Shown: positions 39,001 through 47,634, counted from the first letter of the stretch. The stretch is DNA of 64,000 bases from Xylanibacter oryzae DSM 17970 (GCF_000585355.1 NZ_KK073873.1:2089703-2153702), one strand, 5' to 3'. Made by a program: numbers and translations. The notes: generated by a model not told the origin, from the sequence alone.

Positions 39001-39775
39001 GCATTCGTTTTTCATCATTGAGATCTTTTCCTGTAGCAAGACACAATAGACGGTCATGAGCCTCGGCATTCTCTTCATCAACGAAGTGACTATCATTAGT
39101 ACAAACCAATTTAATGCCGTATTCTTTAGCAAATTCGATGAGTATTCTATTCGCTTTTTGCTGCAAAGGAAATGCTTCACGATTAGCCCTTATATTAGGA
39201 TCTTTAACTTCATGGCGTTGCAATTCAAGATAGTAGTCATCGCCAAACAAGTTGTGATACCATTCCACTGCCTCACGAGCTTCATCTAGTCTACCCTTCA
39301 ATATTTTTGAAGGCACTTCGCCTGCTATACATGCTGTACAAATAATTAGACCTTCATGATAAGTTTCCAAATCTTTACGGTCAGTACGCGGACGCATATA
39401 AAAGCCATCCACCCATGCTCTTGATACCAATTTAATAAGATTGTGATATCCTATAGAGTTTTTTGCCAAAACTATGAGGTGATAACCACTCTGGTCACCT
39501 TTATCTTTAACTCTATCCTCCTTATTGCGACGTGCCACATACATTTCGCACCCCAAAATAGGTACAAATTCAGGCTTACCTTCTTCTCTAAGTTTCGAAT
39601 TCTTTTTCTTACAATAATTATAAAATTCTTTTATACCCATCATGTTTCCATGGTCGGTAACAGCCATACCTCTCATACCATTTGCTATAGCCTTATCAAC
39701 CAATTTAGGTATACTGGCCTGACCATCAAGAATCGAGTAATAAGTATGTACATGTAAATGAACAAAATCTTGCAT
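36062..39775 (-). CDS. dnaE: DNA polymerase III alpha subunit
   Basis: This is the replicative polymerase. The 1237-residue protein has an N-terminal PHP domain (HLHVHTYYSILDG, VTDHGNMMGI), a palm with the catalytic triad region PDIDTDFDDDGRGKV, and GPGRGSAAGSVVAYCLG. It also has the finger motifs TYGTMATKLAIKDV and YGITVYQEQVM, helix-hairpin-helix motifs (IRFGLAAVKGIGG), and an OB-fold (TIGGIVTKVRSMFTK) near the end. The length is normal for Bacteroidetes DnaE. It is transcribed toward trxA, with a 63-base gap. Confidence 0.97.
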   Translation of the reverse strand: MQDFVHLHVHTYYSILDGQASIPKLVDKAIANGMRGMAVTDHGNMMGIKEFYNYCKKKNSKLREEGKPEFVPILGCEMYVARRNKEDRVKDKGDQSGYHLIVLAKNSIGYHNLIKLVSRAWVDGFYMRPRTDRKDLETYHEGLIICTACIAGEVPSKILKGRLDEAREAVEWYHNLFGDDYYLELQRHEVKDPNIRANREAFPLQQKANRILIEFAKEYGIKLVCTNDSHFVDEENAEAHDRLLCLATGKDLNDEKRMLYSKQEWFKTKEEMNEVFADVPEALANTCEILDKVEQYSIDHAPIMPFFPIPKEFGTEEDVRKKFSKEQLFEEFTRDENGNVIMSHEEGEKKIKKLGGYDKIYRIKFEADYLSKLAYDGAKRRYGDPIPSEVSERVNFELHVMKTMGFPGYFLIVEDFINSARDELGVMVGPGRGSAAGSVVAYCLGITKIDPIKYDLLFERFLNPDRISLPDIDTDFDDDGRGKVLDWVTDKYGADKVAHIITYGTMATKLAIKDVARVEKLPLDISNHLCKQIPDKLPDGLKMNLTNAIKCVPELRQAEASSDLKLRETIRYAKMLEGNVRNTGIHACGTIICRDPISDWVPVSTAEDKADPGRKLLCTQYEGSVIEETGLIKMDFLGLKTLSILKEAVENIRISKGIEIDLDTIPIDDEETYQLYCEGRTIGTFQFESAGMQKYLRELHPSTFEDLIAMNALYRPGPMDYIPDFIDRKLGRKPVIYDIPCMEKYLKDTYGITVYQEQVMLLSRQLAGFTRGESDTLRKAMGKKLKEKLDHLHPKFIEGGQKNGYKKETLEKIWSDWEKFASYAFNKSHATCYSWVAYQTAYLKAHYPAEYMAAVMSRNLDNITEITKLMDECKAMGIETLGPDVNESRQKFSVNIHGAIRFGLAAVKGIGGSAATSIIEEREKNGPYTSIFDVVQRISLSSCNRKCFESMALSGGFDSFGIKREQYFGQNAKGDTFLDTLIRYGQLYQSEQSQAQNSLFGETNSVEIATPQVPEAESWSDIEKLNKERELVGIYLSAHPLDEYGFILTNLCNTHCSELADDKVELAKREQLTIGGIVTKVRSMFTKVSGKPCGFVTLEDFEGSGELALFGDDWLKWQGSLQNEYRVYITAKCQQRFRDSNSYELKIENIELLQDVKEKRVETITITMDVTKIDETMVHDLYTLINDHPGNTQIYFQIKDVESNSNVKLKSNKNKVDVVRDLLSYIKENPALDYSIN

Positions 39776-39877
39776 AATCTATATAAAGGGTGTTATTTTC
39801 AAGCTGTAAAGATAATCTTATTAGTCGAGATAACAAAAGAAAAAGTCGAAAAATTTGTATTATAACCAAAAAAGGAT

Positions 39878-39886
39878 TACCTTTGC
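39878..39886 (+). promoter_or_regulatory. Promoter -7 box for psd-pssA
   Basis: TACCTTTGC with TTTG at 39854-39857 (20-base spacing), 28 bases before the ATG at 39915. It excludes the longer upstream start. Confidence 0.62.
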
Positions 39887-39914
39887 AAAATTGAATGAAG
39901 CTTCGAAAAATACA

Positions 39915-40604
39915 ATGGGAGAACGAATAAAAAAACTTAAGAAAATACGCTTGCACCGCGAAGGAACTGATACTCTAATCTACGGATTATTTTCCATAGT
40001 TGCCATCGCAGTGATTCTATGGCGTTCTTTCGAATCAACAATACCTTTTTGGTGTTTTTTAGTGATATGTGGAGTAGTTTACGGCATCGTTGTAAACTTC
40101 TACAGATGTCCAATACGCTATTTTAATGGTGAGACTGACAATATTGTCGTTGCGCCTGCTGATGGTAAAGTCGTAGTTATCGAGGAAGTCGAAGAAAATG
40201 AATATTTTCATGACAAGCGATTGATGATTTCTATCTTCATGAGTTTATTTAATGTACATGCCAATTGGTTTCCAGTTGATGGTAAGGTAAAGTTTGTCCA
40301 TCATCAAGACGGTAACTATCATAAAGCGTGGTTACCAAAAGCAAGTGAAGAAAACGAACGAGCTGACACAATGATAGAGACGGCAGATGGAACAGAAGTT
40401 TTATGCCGCCAGATAGCAGGAGCCATGGCACGCCGTATAGTAACATATGCTAAGGAAGGTGAAGAATGCTATATAGATGAGCATTTAGGATTTATAAAGT
40501 TAGGATCTCGCGTTGACGTATTCTTGCCTATTGGCACAGAAGTATGTGTAAAGATGGGACAATGTACTACTGGAGACCTAACTGTTTTAGCAAAATTAAA
40601 ATAA
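39915..40604 (+). CDS. psd: Phosphatidylserine decarboxylase proenzyme
   Basis: It makes phosphatidylethanolamine from phosphatidylserine at the inner membrane. Counted from the ATG at 39915 the protein has 229 residues. It has one or two membrane helices near the N-terminus ([15 protein letters not shown], then [13 protein letters not shown]) and [10 protein letters not shown]. The self-cleavage site LGSR (Ser198) is where the serine becomes the pyruvoyl group. pssA follows directly, so the two steps of the pathway are encoded together. Confidence 0.92.
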   Translation: MGERIKKLKKIRLHREGTDTLIYGLFSIVAIAVILWRSFESTIPFWCFLVICGVVYGIVVNFYRCPIRYFNGETDNIVVAPADGKVVVIEEVEENEYFHDKRLMISIFMSLFNVHANWFPVDGKVKFVHHQDGNYHKAWLPKASEENERADTMIETADGTEVLCRQIAGAMARRIVTYAKEGEECYIDEHLGFIKLGSRVDVFLPIGTEVCVKMGQCTTGDLTVLAKLK

Positions 40605-40605
40605 A

Positions 40606-41313
40606 ATGGCTAATCGCATTACTAAAATAATACCGAACACTCTTACCTGCTGCAATTTAGTTTCAGGATGTATTGCTACAACATTTGCACTTGCTGGAGC
40701 ATCAGAAAAAGCATTCCTTTTTATTGTGATCGGTGCTATTTTTGATTTCTTTGATGGAATGAGTGCCCGACTGCTAGGTGTTTCTTCACCAATTGGAAAA
40801 GAGCTCGACTCATTAGCTGATGATGTAACCTTCGGGGTTGCCCCCGCATCTATGGTATTTGCACTTCTATATACAATAGAATATCCATCAGCATTAGAAT
40901 TTGCACGTCCAATAATGCCATACTTTGCATATATAATAGCAGCATTCTCTGCTCTAAGGCTCGCAAAGTTTAACTTGGATGAAAGACAAGCCACATCATT
41001 TATAGGGCTGCCAACACCAGCAAATGCTTTATTCTGGGCATCACTGATAACAGGAACAAGTCTTGCAGAGGTTGGCTCATCAGCACTAATTATAGTTTTG
41101 GCGCTGATCGTATTATGCAGTTATACTCTAATTGCAGAGATTCCAATGTTTGCGTTAAAATTCAAACAATGGAAATGGAAAGGTAATGAAATAAAGTATA
41201 TTTTCCTTATAACTTGCATACCATTGCTTCTAATATTTCGGCTTGGTGGATTTGCCATCATCATAGCTTGGTATGTCGTATTATCTATTATAACAAATAG
41301 TAAAAAGAAATAA
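40606..41313 (+). CDS. pssA: CDP-diacylglycerol-serine O-phosphatidyltransferase
   Basis: It makes phosphatidylserine, the substrate of the Psd protein encoded just upstream. The 235-residue integral membrane protein has the full CDP-alcohol phosphatidyltransferase motif: DFFDGMSARL, then Gly in SSPIGKELD and the final Asp in SLADD. About seven hydrophobic segments follow. It starts one base after the psd stop codon. Confidence 0.93.
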   Translation: MANRITKIIPNTLTCCNLVSGCIATTFALAGASEKAFLFIVIGAIFDFFDGMSARLLGVSSPIGKELDSLADDVTFGVAPASMVFALLYTIEYPSALEFARPIMPYFAYIIAAFSALRLAKFNLDERQATSFIGLPTPANALFWASLITGTSLAEVGSSALIIVLALIVLCSYTLIAEIPMFALKFKQWKWKGNEIKYIFLITCIPLLLIFRLGGFAIIIAWYVVLSIITNSKKK

Positions 41314-41325
41314 ATAGGTTTCATT

Positions 41326-41643
41326 ATGCATGGACTGCTTATTATTTTCATTTTAATAATCGCATTTTTCGCTATTATTGCATTGCTTATAGGTAAATTC
41401 GTTTACCGTGTATATAAGATTCTAAAACAAGCAAAAAATGCCAGTTATGATTTTAATAGCATGAACGGTGGACAAAACTACGAGTTTAATGATGATGATG
41501 AAAAGGGATCTAGTAGCAGTAATGGGAATAATAGCAAAAGTAAAGATGATACTATAATAGACACAAGAGACCCTTCTATATCTAAAAGAAAAATATTCTC
41601 CCAAAAAGAGGGAGAATATGTAAAATATGAAGAAGACTCTTAG
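41326..41643 (+). CDS. DUF4834 family small membrane protein
   Basis: The 105-residue protein has one N-terminal membrane helix (LLIIFILIIAFFAIIALLIG), a short basic segment, a serine-, asparagine- and aspartate-rich linker, and a conserved-looking end KIFSQKEGEYVKYEE. These fit DUF4834, which commonly follows pssA in Bacteroidales. The function is unknown. It starts 12 bases after pssA and overlaps the end of pyrH by four bases. Confidence 0.75.
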   Translation: MHGLLIIFILIIAFFAIIALLIGKFVYRVYKILKQAKNASYDFNSMNGGQNYEFNDDDEKGSSSSNGNNSKSKDDTIIDTRDPSISKRKIFSQKEGEYVKYEEDS

Positions 41644-42350
41644 TTATGAACTAGTGTCCCGATTTCTTCACCTTCAATAACTTTTTTCAGATTACCGAAT
41701 ATATCCATATTAAAAACATATATCGGCAAGTCATTTTCTTTGCACATTGTTGTTGCTGTAAGATCCATAACTTTTAAGCCACGCGTATAAATATCATCAT
41801 AAGTTATATCTTTAAACTTCTTTGCAAATGGGTCTTTTTCAGGATCTGCGGTATAGATTCCATCTACACGCGTACCCTTTAACATCACGTCAGCTTCTAT
41901 TTCTATTCCACGAAGAGAAGAACCCGTATCAGTTGTGAAATATGGATTTCCTGTTCCTGCACTAAATATACAAACATAGTCTTGTTCCATATATTCGATA
42001 GCATTCCATTTGTTATAGAACTCACCTATAGGCTCCATACGTATTGCTGTCATCACCTTCGTTTTAATTCCCAAAGTACCTATTGCACTACTTAACGCCA
42101 ACGAATTAATAACAGTAGCACACATACCCATCTGATCTCCTTTTACACGATCAAATCCTTTACCGGTACCACTCAATCCTCTGAATATATTACCACCACC
42201 TATAACTATACCAATCTGCACGCCCATATCGTGCACTTCTTTTATTTGTCGCGCATAATCTGCCAGACGGTCCGGATCTATTCCGAAGCTCTGTTTACCC
42301 ATCAGACTCTCTCCACTGAGTTTCAAAAGGATTCTTTTATACTTTGCCAT
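41640..42350 (-). CDS. pyrH: UMP kinase
   Basis: It phosphorylates UMP to UDP in pyrimidine nucleotide synthesis. The 236-residue protein belongs to the amino-acid kinase fold: RILLKLSGESLMG near the start, the glycine-rich IGIVIGGGNIFRG, ADVMLKGTRVDGIY, and DLTATTMCKENDLPIYVFNM. It is the last gene of a yraN-birA-pyrH run. Confidence 0.95.
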   Translation of the reverse strand: MAKYKRILLKLSGESLMGKQSFGIDPDRLADYARQIKEVHDMGVQIGIVIGGGNIFRGLSGTGKGFDRVKGDQMGMCATVINSLALSSAIGTLGIKTKVMTAIRMEPIGEFYNKWNAIEYMEQDYVCIFSAGTGNPYFTTDTGSSLRGIEIEADVMLKGTRVDGIYTADPEKDPFAKKFKDITYDDIYTRGLKVMDLTATTMCKENDLPIYVFNMDIFGNLKKVIEGEEIGTLVHN

Positions 42351-42360
42351 TTTATTTATA

Positions 42361-43098
42361 TTATTTGTTTATTAAATATTCAACTTCTTTAAATGCATAT
42401 TTTTTGGCGATGCCCTCTGTATTCTGAAGCACTAAATATCCATTATCAGTAACATCTTTTATATAAGCTCTGAACTCTCCATCCATATCTCTATAAGAAT
42501 ATAAGCCATCTCTACGGTACAGAGACGCTAAATACTCTTCTCTTACATTCATATATTCACCACTGTATATAGATTCCAAATATATAGTTAGATTCTCAAT
42601 AACCGAATCAAGTAGTTGTCTTATGTCTGTTTCCTTATTCAAAATCTGATAGAGAGATACCGGATTGGGAGCATCACTATAAAAAAATTTCTGGTTAACA
42701 TCAATGCCAGGTCCCAAAATGCAGTCTTTGAAACCTGCTGAAGAAATACTATTCTCAATAAGGATGCCACATATCTTTTTATTTTGCCAATATATATCAT
42801 TTGGCCACTTTACACTTAAATCAGAAGTATATTTTGTCAAAGCATTCTTTATAGATAATGCTATGGCCATTGAAAGAATAAACTGTTTTCTTACAGGCAC
42901 GTTAACAGGATGTAGCAAAACACTAAATAACAGATTTTTACCTCTCTCAGACTCCCATTTATGACCCCCTTGGCCTTTTCCAGCAGTTTGATAAGTAGTC
43001 CATACCACTGTTATATCATCACTTGCGTCCAAACTTATATCCTTAAGATATCTGTTTGTAGAGTCCGTCTCTTCCAGATAAATTATGTTAGTCTTCAT
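42361..43098 (-). CDS. birA: Biotin-[acetyl-CoA-carboxylase] ligase, single domain
   Basis: It attaches biotin to carboxylase carrier domains. The 245-residue protein has STNRYLKD, the biotin-binding TAGKGQGGHKWES segment (a variant of GRGRxG) and VKWPNDIYWQNKKICGILIE. There is no N-terminal helix-turn-helix domain, so unlike the E. coli protein it should not repress the biotin operon. Confidence 0.92.
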   Translation of the reverse strand: MKTNIIYLEETDSTNRYLKDISLDASDDITVVWTTYQTAGKGQGGHKWESERGKNLLFSVLLHPVNVPVRKQFILSMAIALSIKNALTKYTSDLSVKWPNDIYWQNKKICGILIENSISSAGFKDCILGPGIDVNQKFFYSDAPNPVSLYQILNKETDIRQLLDSVIENLTIYLESIYSGEYMNVREEYLASLYRRDGLYSYRDMDGEFRAYIKDVTDNGYLVLQNTEGIAKKYAFKEVEYLINK

Positions 43099-43104
43099 TT
43101 AATT

Positions 43105-43473
43105 CTAATAAGGTATCGGCAAGAAAGCATCTTCTATATGATTAATTTCCATATTATCATCGTTATCACCTAAGATAGCAATGATGTCAAATCTGACTTC
43201 CTTATCTATTTTAAATAACTTAATATAAGCATTGGCTGCAATCATAAGACTGCGCACTTTTCTACGGTCAACAGCCATCTCAGGGGCAAGTACAGTATCT
43301 TTCTTACGTGTTTTAACCTCAACAATAACCAATTGATTGTCTATACTTGCTACAATATCCAAATCACGATGCTGATATTTCCAGTCTCGATGTAATATTT
43401 GAAATCCTTTTCTTTTAAGGTATTCGACAGCTTTTTCTTCGCCCCAAGACCCTAAATTATTATGTGCGGCCAT
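43105..43473 (-). CDS. YraN/UPF0102 family endonuclease-like protein
   Basis: The 122-residue protein has the YraN signatures GSWGEEKAVEYLKRKGFQIL, RDLDIVASIDNQLVIVEVKTRK (the restriction-endonuclease-like core with Asp, Glu and Lys) and a C-terminal RFDIIAI. The role is not established; relatives have been linked to recombination and DNA processing. It is the first gene of the run with birA and pyrH, seven bases upstream of birA. Confidence 0.88.
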   Translation of the reverse strand: MAAHNNLGSWGEEKAVEYLKRKGFQILHRDWKYQHRDLDIVASIDNQLVIVEVKTRKKDTVLAPEMAVDRRKVRSLMIAANAYIKLFKIDKEVRFDIIAILGDNDDNMEINHIEDAFLPIPY

Positions 43474-43544
43474 TTATATTCTCTATTATATTGCAAAAAT
43501 ACTACAATTATCCAATCCTACAAAACCATATCAGGAATTTTTAT

Positions 43545-43553
43545 TAAATTTGC
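43545..43553 (+). promoter_or_regulatory. Promoter -7 box for tadA
   Basis: TAAATTTGC matches TAnnTTTG, 42 bases before the ATG at 43596. Confidence 0.5.
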
Positions 43554-43595
43554 AGGAAATAAAATTGCTATAGTCAGCCACAAAAAACAAGTATC

Positions 43596-44054
43596 ATGAT
43601 GAATAATAAAGAAGAACCAATAAATAAAGATGAACATTATATGCAGATGGCACTTTTAGAAGCTCATAAGGCACTCGATGCAGGAGAGATACCAATAGGA
43701 GCTGTAATTGTATGCAATGATGTTATCGTATCAAGAGCTCATAATCTTACAGAAACCCTTTGCGATGTCACTGCTCATGCAGAAATGCAAGCTATAACAT
43801 CTGCCGCCAATTCTCTTGGTGGTAAATATCTAAGTGATTGTACTCTATATGTAACTATAGAGCCTTGCACGATGTGTGCGGGTGCTATCGGATGGGCACA
43901 GATTACACGTATTGTATATGGCGCTGCAGATGATAAGCGAGGTTATCATAAATATGCACCTAATGCATTGCATCCAAAAGCATCTGTAACAGAAGGCATA
44001 TTAGCTGACAAATGCAAACAGCTGATAATAGATTTTTTTAAAGACAAAAGATAA
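43596..44054 (+). CDS. tadA: tRNA-specific adenosine deaminase
   Basis: TadA changes adenosine 34 to inosine in tRNA-Arg(ACG). The 152-residue protein has the deaminase zinc site: TAHAEMQA (His61, Glu63) and EPCTMCAGAI (Cys91, Cys94). A second ATG follows directly. Related guanine or cytosine deaminases share the motifs, but its length and the YGAADDKRG segment fit TadA. Confidence 0.88.
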   Translation: MMNNKEEPINKDEHYMQMALLEAHKALDAGEIPIGAVIVCNDVIVSRAHNLTETLCDVTAHAEMQAITSAANSLGGKYLSDCTLYVTIEPCTMCAGAIGWAQITRIVYGAADDKRGYHKYAPNALHPKASVTEGILADKCKQLIIDFFKDKR

Positions 44055-44055
44055 A

Positions 44056-44084
44056 AAAGGGCGGCTCTTATGAACCGCTCTTTT
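44056..44084. terminator. Terminator between tadA and the lipoprotein gene
   Basis: A GC-rich stem (AAAGGGCGG with CCGCTCTTT, one G-T pair and one inner mismatch) is flanked by A and T runs. It can serve both converging genes; it ends three bases before the end of the lipoprotein frame. Confidence 0.75.
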
Positions 44085-44086
44085 TG

Positions 44087-44941
44087 TTATTTGACTAATA
44101 TCACAAGATACTTACTTGTTCCCCAAAATGATTGAGGGTTTGTTATATGCAATACGTATTGATTGTTTGCATCTCTCTGAAGGCTATAAGAACCTGCTGG
44201 GTGAGTTGTAAGAAGTTTTGCCGATTTAGAATATAATTTTATATCCTTATCTACTCGTATATCTATCTTTGTAAAGTAATTCTTGTTAAAGTTAGACTGC
44301 AAAACTCGACCTTCTTCTATAATATGCTGTTCTTTAAGTTCACTTTTAGTGCCAAACACAAACCAAGCAGAGTTCAACTGTCTGTCTTGAAGGCTTATCA
44401 TTTGTGATTTCTGACTACTCTCATCTGTCAAACTAGATAAATTTGTATTAAGATTAGATATTGTTTCATCCAATTCAGAAATATGAATATCCTTAGCATC
44501 CAACTCTGCTCTAAGTTGCTGCAGTTGTTGATCTTTTGCGTCAAGTTGTTTTACTAGACCATCTATTGTACGTTTAAATTGTTCTCCTTTAAAAGAACTT
44601 TCACGCAGTTGCTCTTTCAGTTTATTTATTAGTTCACGGTTCTGCTTCATTGTAGACTGTATGAACTGTATATTTTCACGTACACGCTGAGTGGCATCAG
44701 CTCCTTCCCCCTGTTTAGCCAAAGCGACTCTATTTTCAGCCTCACCAATTTCACGGAAACCTTCATTTATATCATTCATAGTTCCCATCATATCATTGAG
44801 TTCATTGTCTTTCTGAGCAATAATCTTCTGAAGCGAATCAGTCTGTTGAGCTGTAACAACATTTGATTTTGGCTTCTCGTTATTACAAGCCACCAACGAC
44901 AAAGCACATACAGCTAGTATTAATACTTTTTTCATCTTCAT
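44087..44941 (-). CDS. Coiled-coil lipoprotein of unknown function
   Basis: The 284-residue protein has a lipoprotein signal ending LVAC followed by Asn. A long coiled coil covers about residues 30-180 (QLDAKDQQLQQLRAELDAKD repeats leucine at heptad positions), and a C-terminal beta-rich domain of about 90 residues ends SFWGTSKYLVILVK. It overlaps the end of rsmI by four bases, so translation may be coupled. Its shape suggests a periplasmic structural role, but no function is known. Confidence 0.78.
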   Translation of the reverse strand: MKMKKVLILAVCALSLVACNNEKPKSNVVTAQQTDSLQKIIAQKDNELNDMMGTMNDINEGFREIGEAENRVALAKQGEGADATQRVRENIQFIQSTMKQNRELINKLKEQLRESSFKGEQFKRTIDGLVKQLDAKDQQLQQLRAELDAKDIHISELDETISNLNTNLSSLTDESSQKSQMISLQDRQLNSAWFVFGTKSELKEQHIIEEGRVLQSNFNKNYFTKIDIRVDKDIKLYSKSAKLLTTHPAGSYSLQRDANNQYVLHITNPQSFWGTSKYLVILVK

Positions 44942-45636
44942 TTTTTGTTTTGTTTATATTCTTTTGTACTCACACCGGCAAGAATAATAACTATCTCGCC
45001 TCTAGGTTCTGTCTCCGAAAAATGATTTATAACATCAGATAAAGTGCCCCTTACACTTTCTTCGTAAATTTTAGATATTTCACGGCATACACTTACTTGT
45101 CTATCTTCACCGAAAGCCTCTGCAAAATGCTGCAATGTTTTTAGTAACCTGTATGGTGATTCATAAAAAATCATTGTACGCGTTTCGCTTTTAAGGTTTT
45201 CCAGTCTTGTGGCCCTACCCTTTTTTGGGGGAAGAAAGCCTTCAAAACAAAACCTATCATCAGGCAAGCCAGAAGACACTAATGCAGGAACAAATGCAGT
45301 TGCTCCTGGTAGGCACTGCACTGTGATGCCCTCCTTTACAGCCTCACGAACCAAGAAGAAGCCAGGGTCACTTATTCCAGGTGTACCTGCATCGCTAATA
45401 AGAGCTATTGTCATACCTGCTTTTAGTTTTTCCACTATATTAGCAGATGTTCCATGCTCATTAAACTTATGATGCGACATCAAATTATTCTTGATATCGA
45501 AATGTTTCAACAGAATACCAGATGTTCTTGTATCTTCTGCCAAGACTAGATCAGCCTCTTTCAGGATGCGAATAGCACGGAAAGTAATATCTTCCATGTT
45601 CCCTACCGGAGTAGGCACTACGTATAATATACCCAT
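44938..45636 (-). CDS. rsmI: 16S rRNA (cytidine1402-2'-O)-methyltransferase
   Basis: RsmI methylates the ribose of C1402 in the ribosomal P site. The 232-residue protein has the tetrapyrrole-methylase fold motifs LYVVPTPVGNMEDITFRA, LAEDTRTSG, ALISDAGTPGISDPG, GATAFVPALVSSGLP and FYESPYRLL. Length and order are typical. Confidence 0.93.
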   Translation of the reverse strand: MGILYVVPTPVGNMEDITFRAIRILKEADLVLAEDTRTSGILLKHFDIKNNLMSHHKFNEHGTSANIVEKLKAGMTIALISDAGTPGISDPGFFLVREAVKEGITVQCLPGATAFVPALVSSGLPDDRFCFEGFLPPKKGRATRLENLKSETRTMIFYESPYRLLKTLQHFAEAFGEDRQVSVCREISKIYEESVRGTLSDVINHFSETEPRGEIVIILAGVSTKEYKQNKK

Positions 45637-45714
45637 ATTGAATACAAATATATATAATTATTTGATTTATTCAAAAAAAGCAGCCAATTCTTTGCAATTT
45701 TTAAAACGTATTTG

Positions 45715-45723
45715 TATTTTTGC
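45715..45723 (+). promoter_or_regulatory. Promoter -7 box for the AI-2E family gene
   Basis: TATTTTTGC with TTTG at 45691-45694 (20-base spacing), 46 bases before the ATG at 45770. Confidence 0.5.
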
Positions 45724-45769
45724 ACTTAATTATAATAATGTATGACCTTATTCAATTATAACTAAAAAT

Positions 45770-46870
45770 ATGTTAGAAAATAAAATAACATTCGATAAAT
45801 TCATAAGATGGGCTTTGACTGCTTTGCTTATTATCGCTATATTATATGTGACAAATTATCTAAGTAGCGTACTATTACCTTTTTTTATTGCATGGCTATT
45901 TGCCTATCTTCTTTATCCTATTGTATGTTTTGTACAACACAAACTACATGTTCCAGGACGCGTATTGTCTATTATCGTCACACTAATATTCGTAATATCT
46001 GTAATAGGAGGTTTAGTTTATCTTATTATTCCACCTCTGATAGAACAATTTGAGAAATTGGGCGATCTAGCTACACGCTATTTGAATCAAACTACCCACA
46101 TAAAGAACTATCCTACTACAATTCAAGAATGGCTAATGGCAAATGACAAAAATATAGAGAAGTTCTTTAAGAACAAAGAAGTTATTGAAGCTATAAAAAA
46201 TGCCATGCCTGGAGTTTTTTCTGTTTTAGGTCAGACCGCTAACATAATAATAAGTATAATAGCATCTTTCATCACAATATTATATATGTTCTTCATACTT
46301 ATGGATTACGAGGTACTTTCTTCCAAATGGATTAAGGTATTTCCTAAAAAGAACCGTCCTTTTTGGAAAGAACTGATGACTGATGTAGAACACGAATTAA
46401 ACAGTTATATGCGTGGTCAGGCAGTTGTAGCCTTATGTGTTGGAGTCTTATTCTGTATTGGTTTCACCATAATAGGTTTCCCAATGGCTATAGGATTGGG
46501 AATACTTATAGGATTGATGGATTTGATTCCTTATCTACATACATTAGCTATTATACCAACTATTTTTCTGTCATTGCTTAAAGCAGCTGACACTGGACAG
46601 AATTTCTGGATAATACTACTATCTGCAGTTGCCGTCTTTATAGTAGTTCAACTTATTGCAGATATGATACTGACGCCAAAAATAATGGGTAAAGCTATGG
46701 GGTTAAACCCTGCGATATTATTACTTTCGTTATCCGTATGGGGCACTTTGTTAGGTTTCATCGGGCTAATAATTGCCCTGCCGCTGACCACTTTGATAAT
46801 TGCATATTACCAAAAATATGTCACAAAAGAGCAGGGAAATGAAGATTTTCCCGAAAAAGTTATTGAATAA
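45770..46870 (+). CDS. AI-2E family transporter (PerM/TqsA type)
   Basis: The 366-residue inner-membrane protein has about eight helices. Two open the protein (ALTALLIIAILYVTNYL, LLPFFIAWLFAYLLYP), a soluble loop of about 70 residues follows, and the rest form a C-terminal bundle containing GQAVVALCVGVLFCIGF and VQLIADMILTPKIMGKAMGLNP, the family signature. The family includes autoinducer-2 and ion exporters, so the substrate is open. Confidence 0.88.
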   Translation: MLENKITFDKFIRWALTALLIIAILYVTNYLSSVLLPFFIAWLFAYLLYPIVCFVQHKLHVPGRVLSIIVTLIFVISVIGGLVYLIIPPLIEQFEKLGDLATRYLNQTTHIKNYPTTIQEWLMANDKNIEKFFKNKEVIEAIKNAMPGVFSVLGQTANIIISIIASFITILYMFFILMDYEVLSSKWIKVFPKKNRPFWKELMTDVEHELNSYMRGQAVVALCVGVLFCIGFTIIGFPMAIGLGILIGLMDLIPYLHTLAIIPTIFLSLLKAADTGQNFWIILLSAVAVFIVVQLIADMILTPKIMGKAMGLNPAILLLSLSVWGTLLGFIGLIIALPLTTLIIAYYQKYVTKEQGNEDFPEKVIE

Positions 46871-46903
46871 TTTGGTTGTTACAAAAAAAACTCATACCTT
46901 TGC
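46871..46903 (+). promoter_or_regulatory. Promoter of tRNA-Lys
   Basis: TTTG at 46871-46874 and TACCTTTGC at 46895-46903 with 20-base spacing, 27 bases before the tRNA. Confidence 0.65.
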
Positions 46904-46930
46904 ACTCGCTTAACAAAATAAGCACGGTAT

Positions 46931-47003
46931 GATCCGCTAGCTCAGTTGGTAGAGCACAACACTTTTAATGTTGGGGTCTTGGGTTCGAACCCCAAGCGGA
47001 TCA
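46931..47003 (+). tRNA. tRNA-Lys, anticodon TTT
   Basis: A perfect cloverleaf: acceptor GATCCGC with GCGGATC, D arm GCTC-AGTTGGTA-GAGC, anticodon stem CAACA with TGTTG around CTTTTAA (TTT at 34-36), T arm TTGGG-TTCGAAC-CCCAA, and discriminator A. CCA is not encoded. Its last 15 bases and the next 3 recur at 51660-51677, marking it as a past integration site. Confidence 0.97.
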
Positions 47004-47006
47004 CTA
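46989..47006. repeat. Left copy of an 18-base direct repeat (attL candidate)
   Basis: ACCCCAAGCGGATCACTA covers the T-arm and acceptor end of tRNA-Lys plus three bases. An exact copy is at 51660-51677. Tyrosine recombinases often use tRNA 3' ends in this way. Confidence 0.7.
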
Positions 47007-47037
47007 GAAAAGGAGTTCAAATGAACTCCTTTTCTAG
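47004..47037 (+). terminator. Terminator of tRNA-Lys
   Basis: CTAGAAAAGGAGTTCA (47004-47019) pairs perfectly with TGAACTCCTTTTCTAG (47022-47037). The T-run lies within the second arm. Confidence 0.75.
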
Positions 47038-47083
47038 TTAAATAAACTTTTCATGTTCCAATTCATCTGTTTAAATGAATTTA

Positions 47084-47600
47084 TTATCCCATTTCTAGGA
47101 ATGCAAAATACTTGTCAACCAAATCCTGCAAGGTGACTTCTTTCTGAAAAAATCTTAGCCAATCGATAAAAGTCTTCATTTCTACAAGCACTTTCTCCAC
47201 TTCAGGGGCACGATAATACACTTTTTCACGGCCAAACATGCCGGACACGACTTGCATTGGTTCTGTGCGATAGGCTCCAACATTAATTTCCGAAAGTCCA
47301 CTTCGTCCTGTGGGGAATAATGCTCCATGTCAGGAGAAAAGCCTTTTTTCAGATAGCGGGTCAAGATAATTAACTGTGGCATCAAGCATCATTTCTACGA
47401 TACCACCTATATAATGCGTTGGAGCTTTTTCATCTGCAACTTTGATACCCAACTTTCGAGCTATAGAAGAGCGCACTTCAGACAAATCAAGAATAATACC
47501 TTCAATGGCCGATGAAGCTAGGATGTCATTAGCAATACCATTTTTAGTATTAAATTCTTTATCCACAAATAAATTGCTTACTTTTACACCGCTATTAGAG
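47084..47600 (-). pseudogene. Broken Fic-family gene (DUF4172-Fic type)
   Basis: Read on the minus strand, the upstream half gives SSAIEGIILDLSEVRSSIARKLG, GGIVEMMLDATVNY and PLSEKRLFS, then a TGA where the family has Trp in a WH-x-LFPTG motif. In the same frame the sequence goes on as HGALFPTGRSGLSEINVGAY, RTEPMQVVSGMFGREKVYY and VEKVLVEMKTFIDWL, then loses homology and stops at 47084. The catalytic HPFxxGNGR part is missing. The 5' end is also decayed into other sequence. Intact relatives are AMP-transferases, often toxins. This copy cannot be active. Confidence 0.75.
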
Positions 47601-47634
47601 GTAGAGTTAAAGACCTTCACTTTCAAGTTATTGT

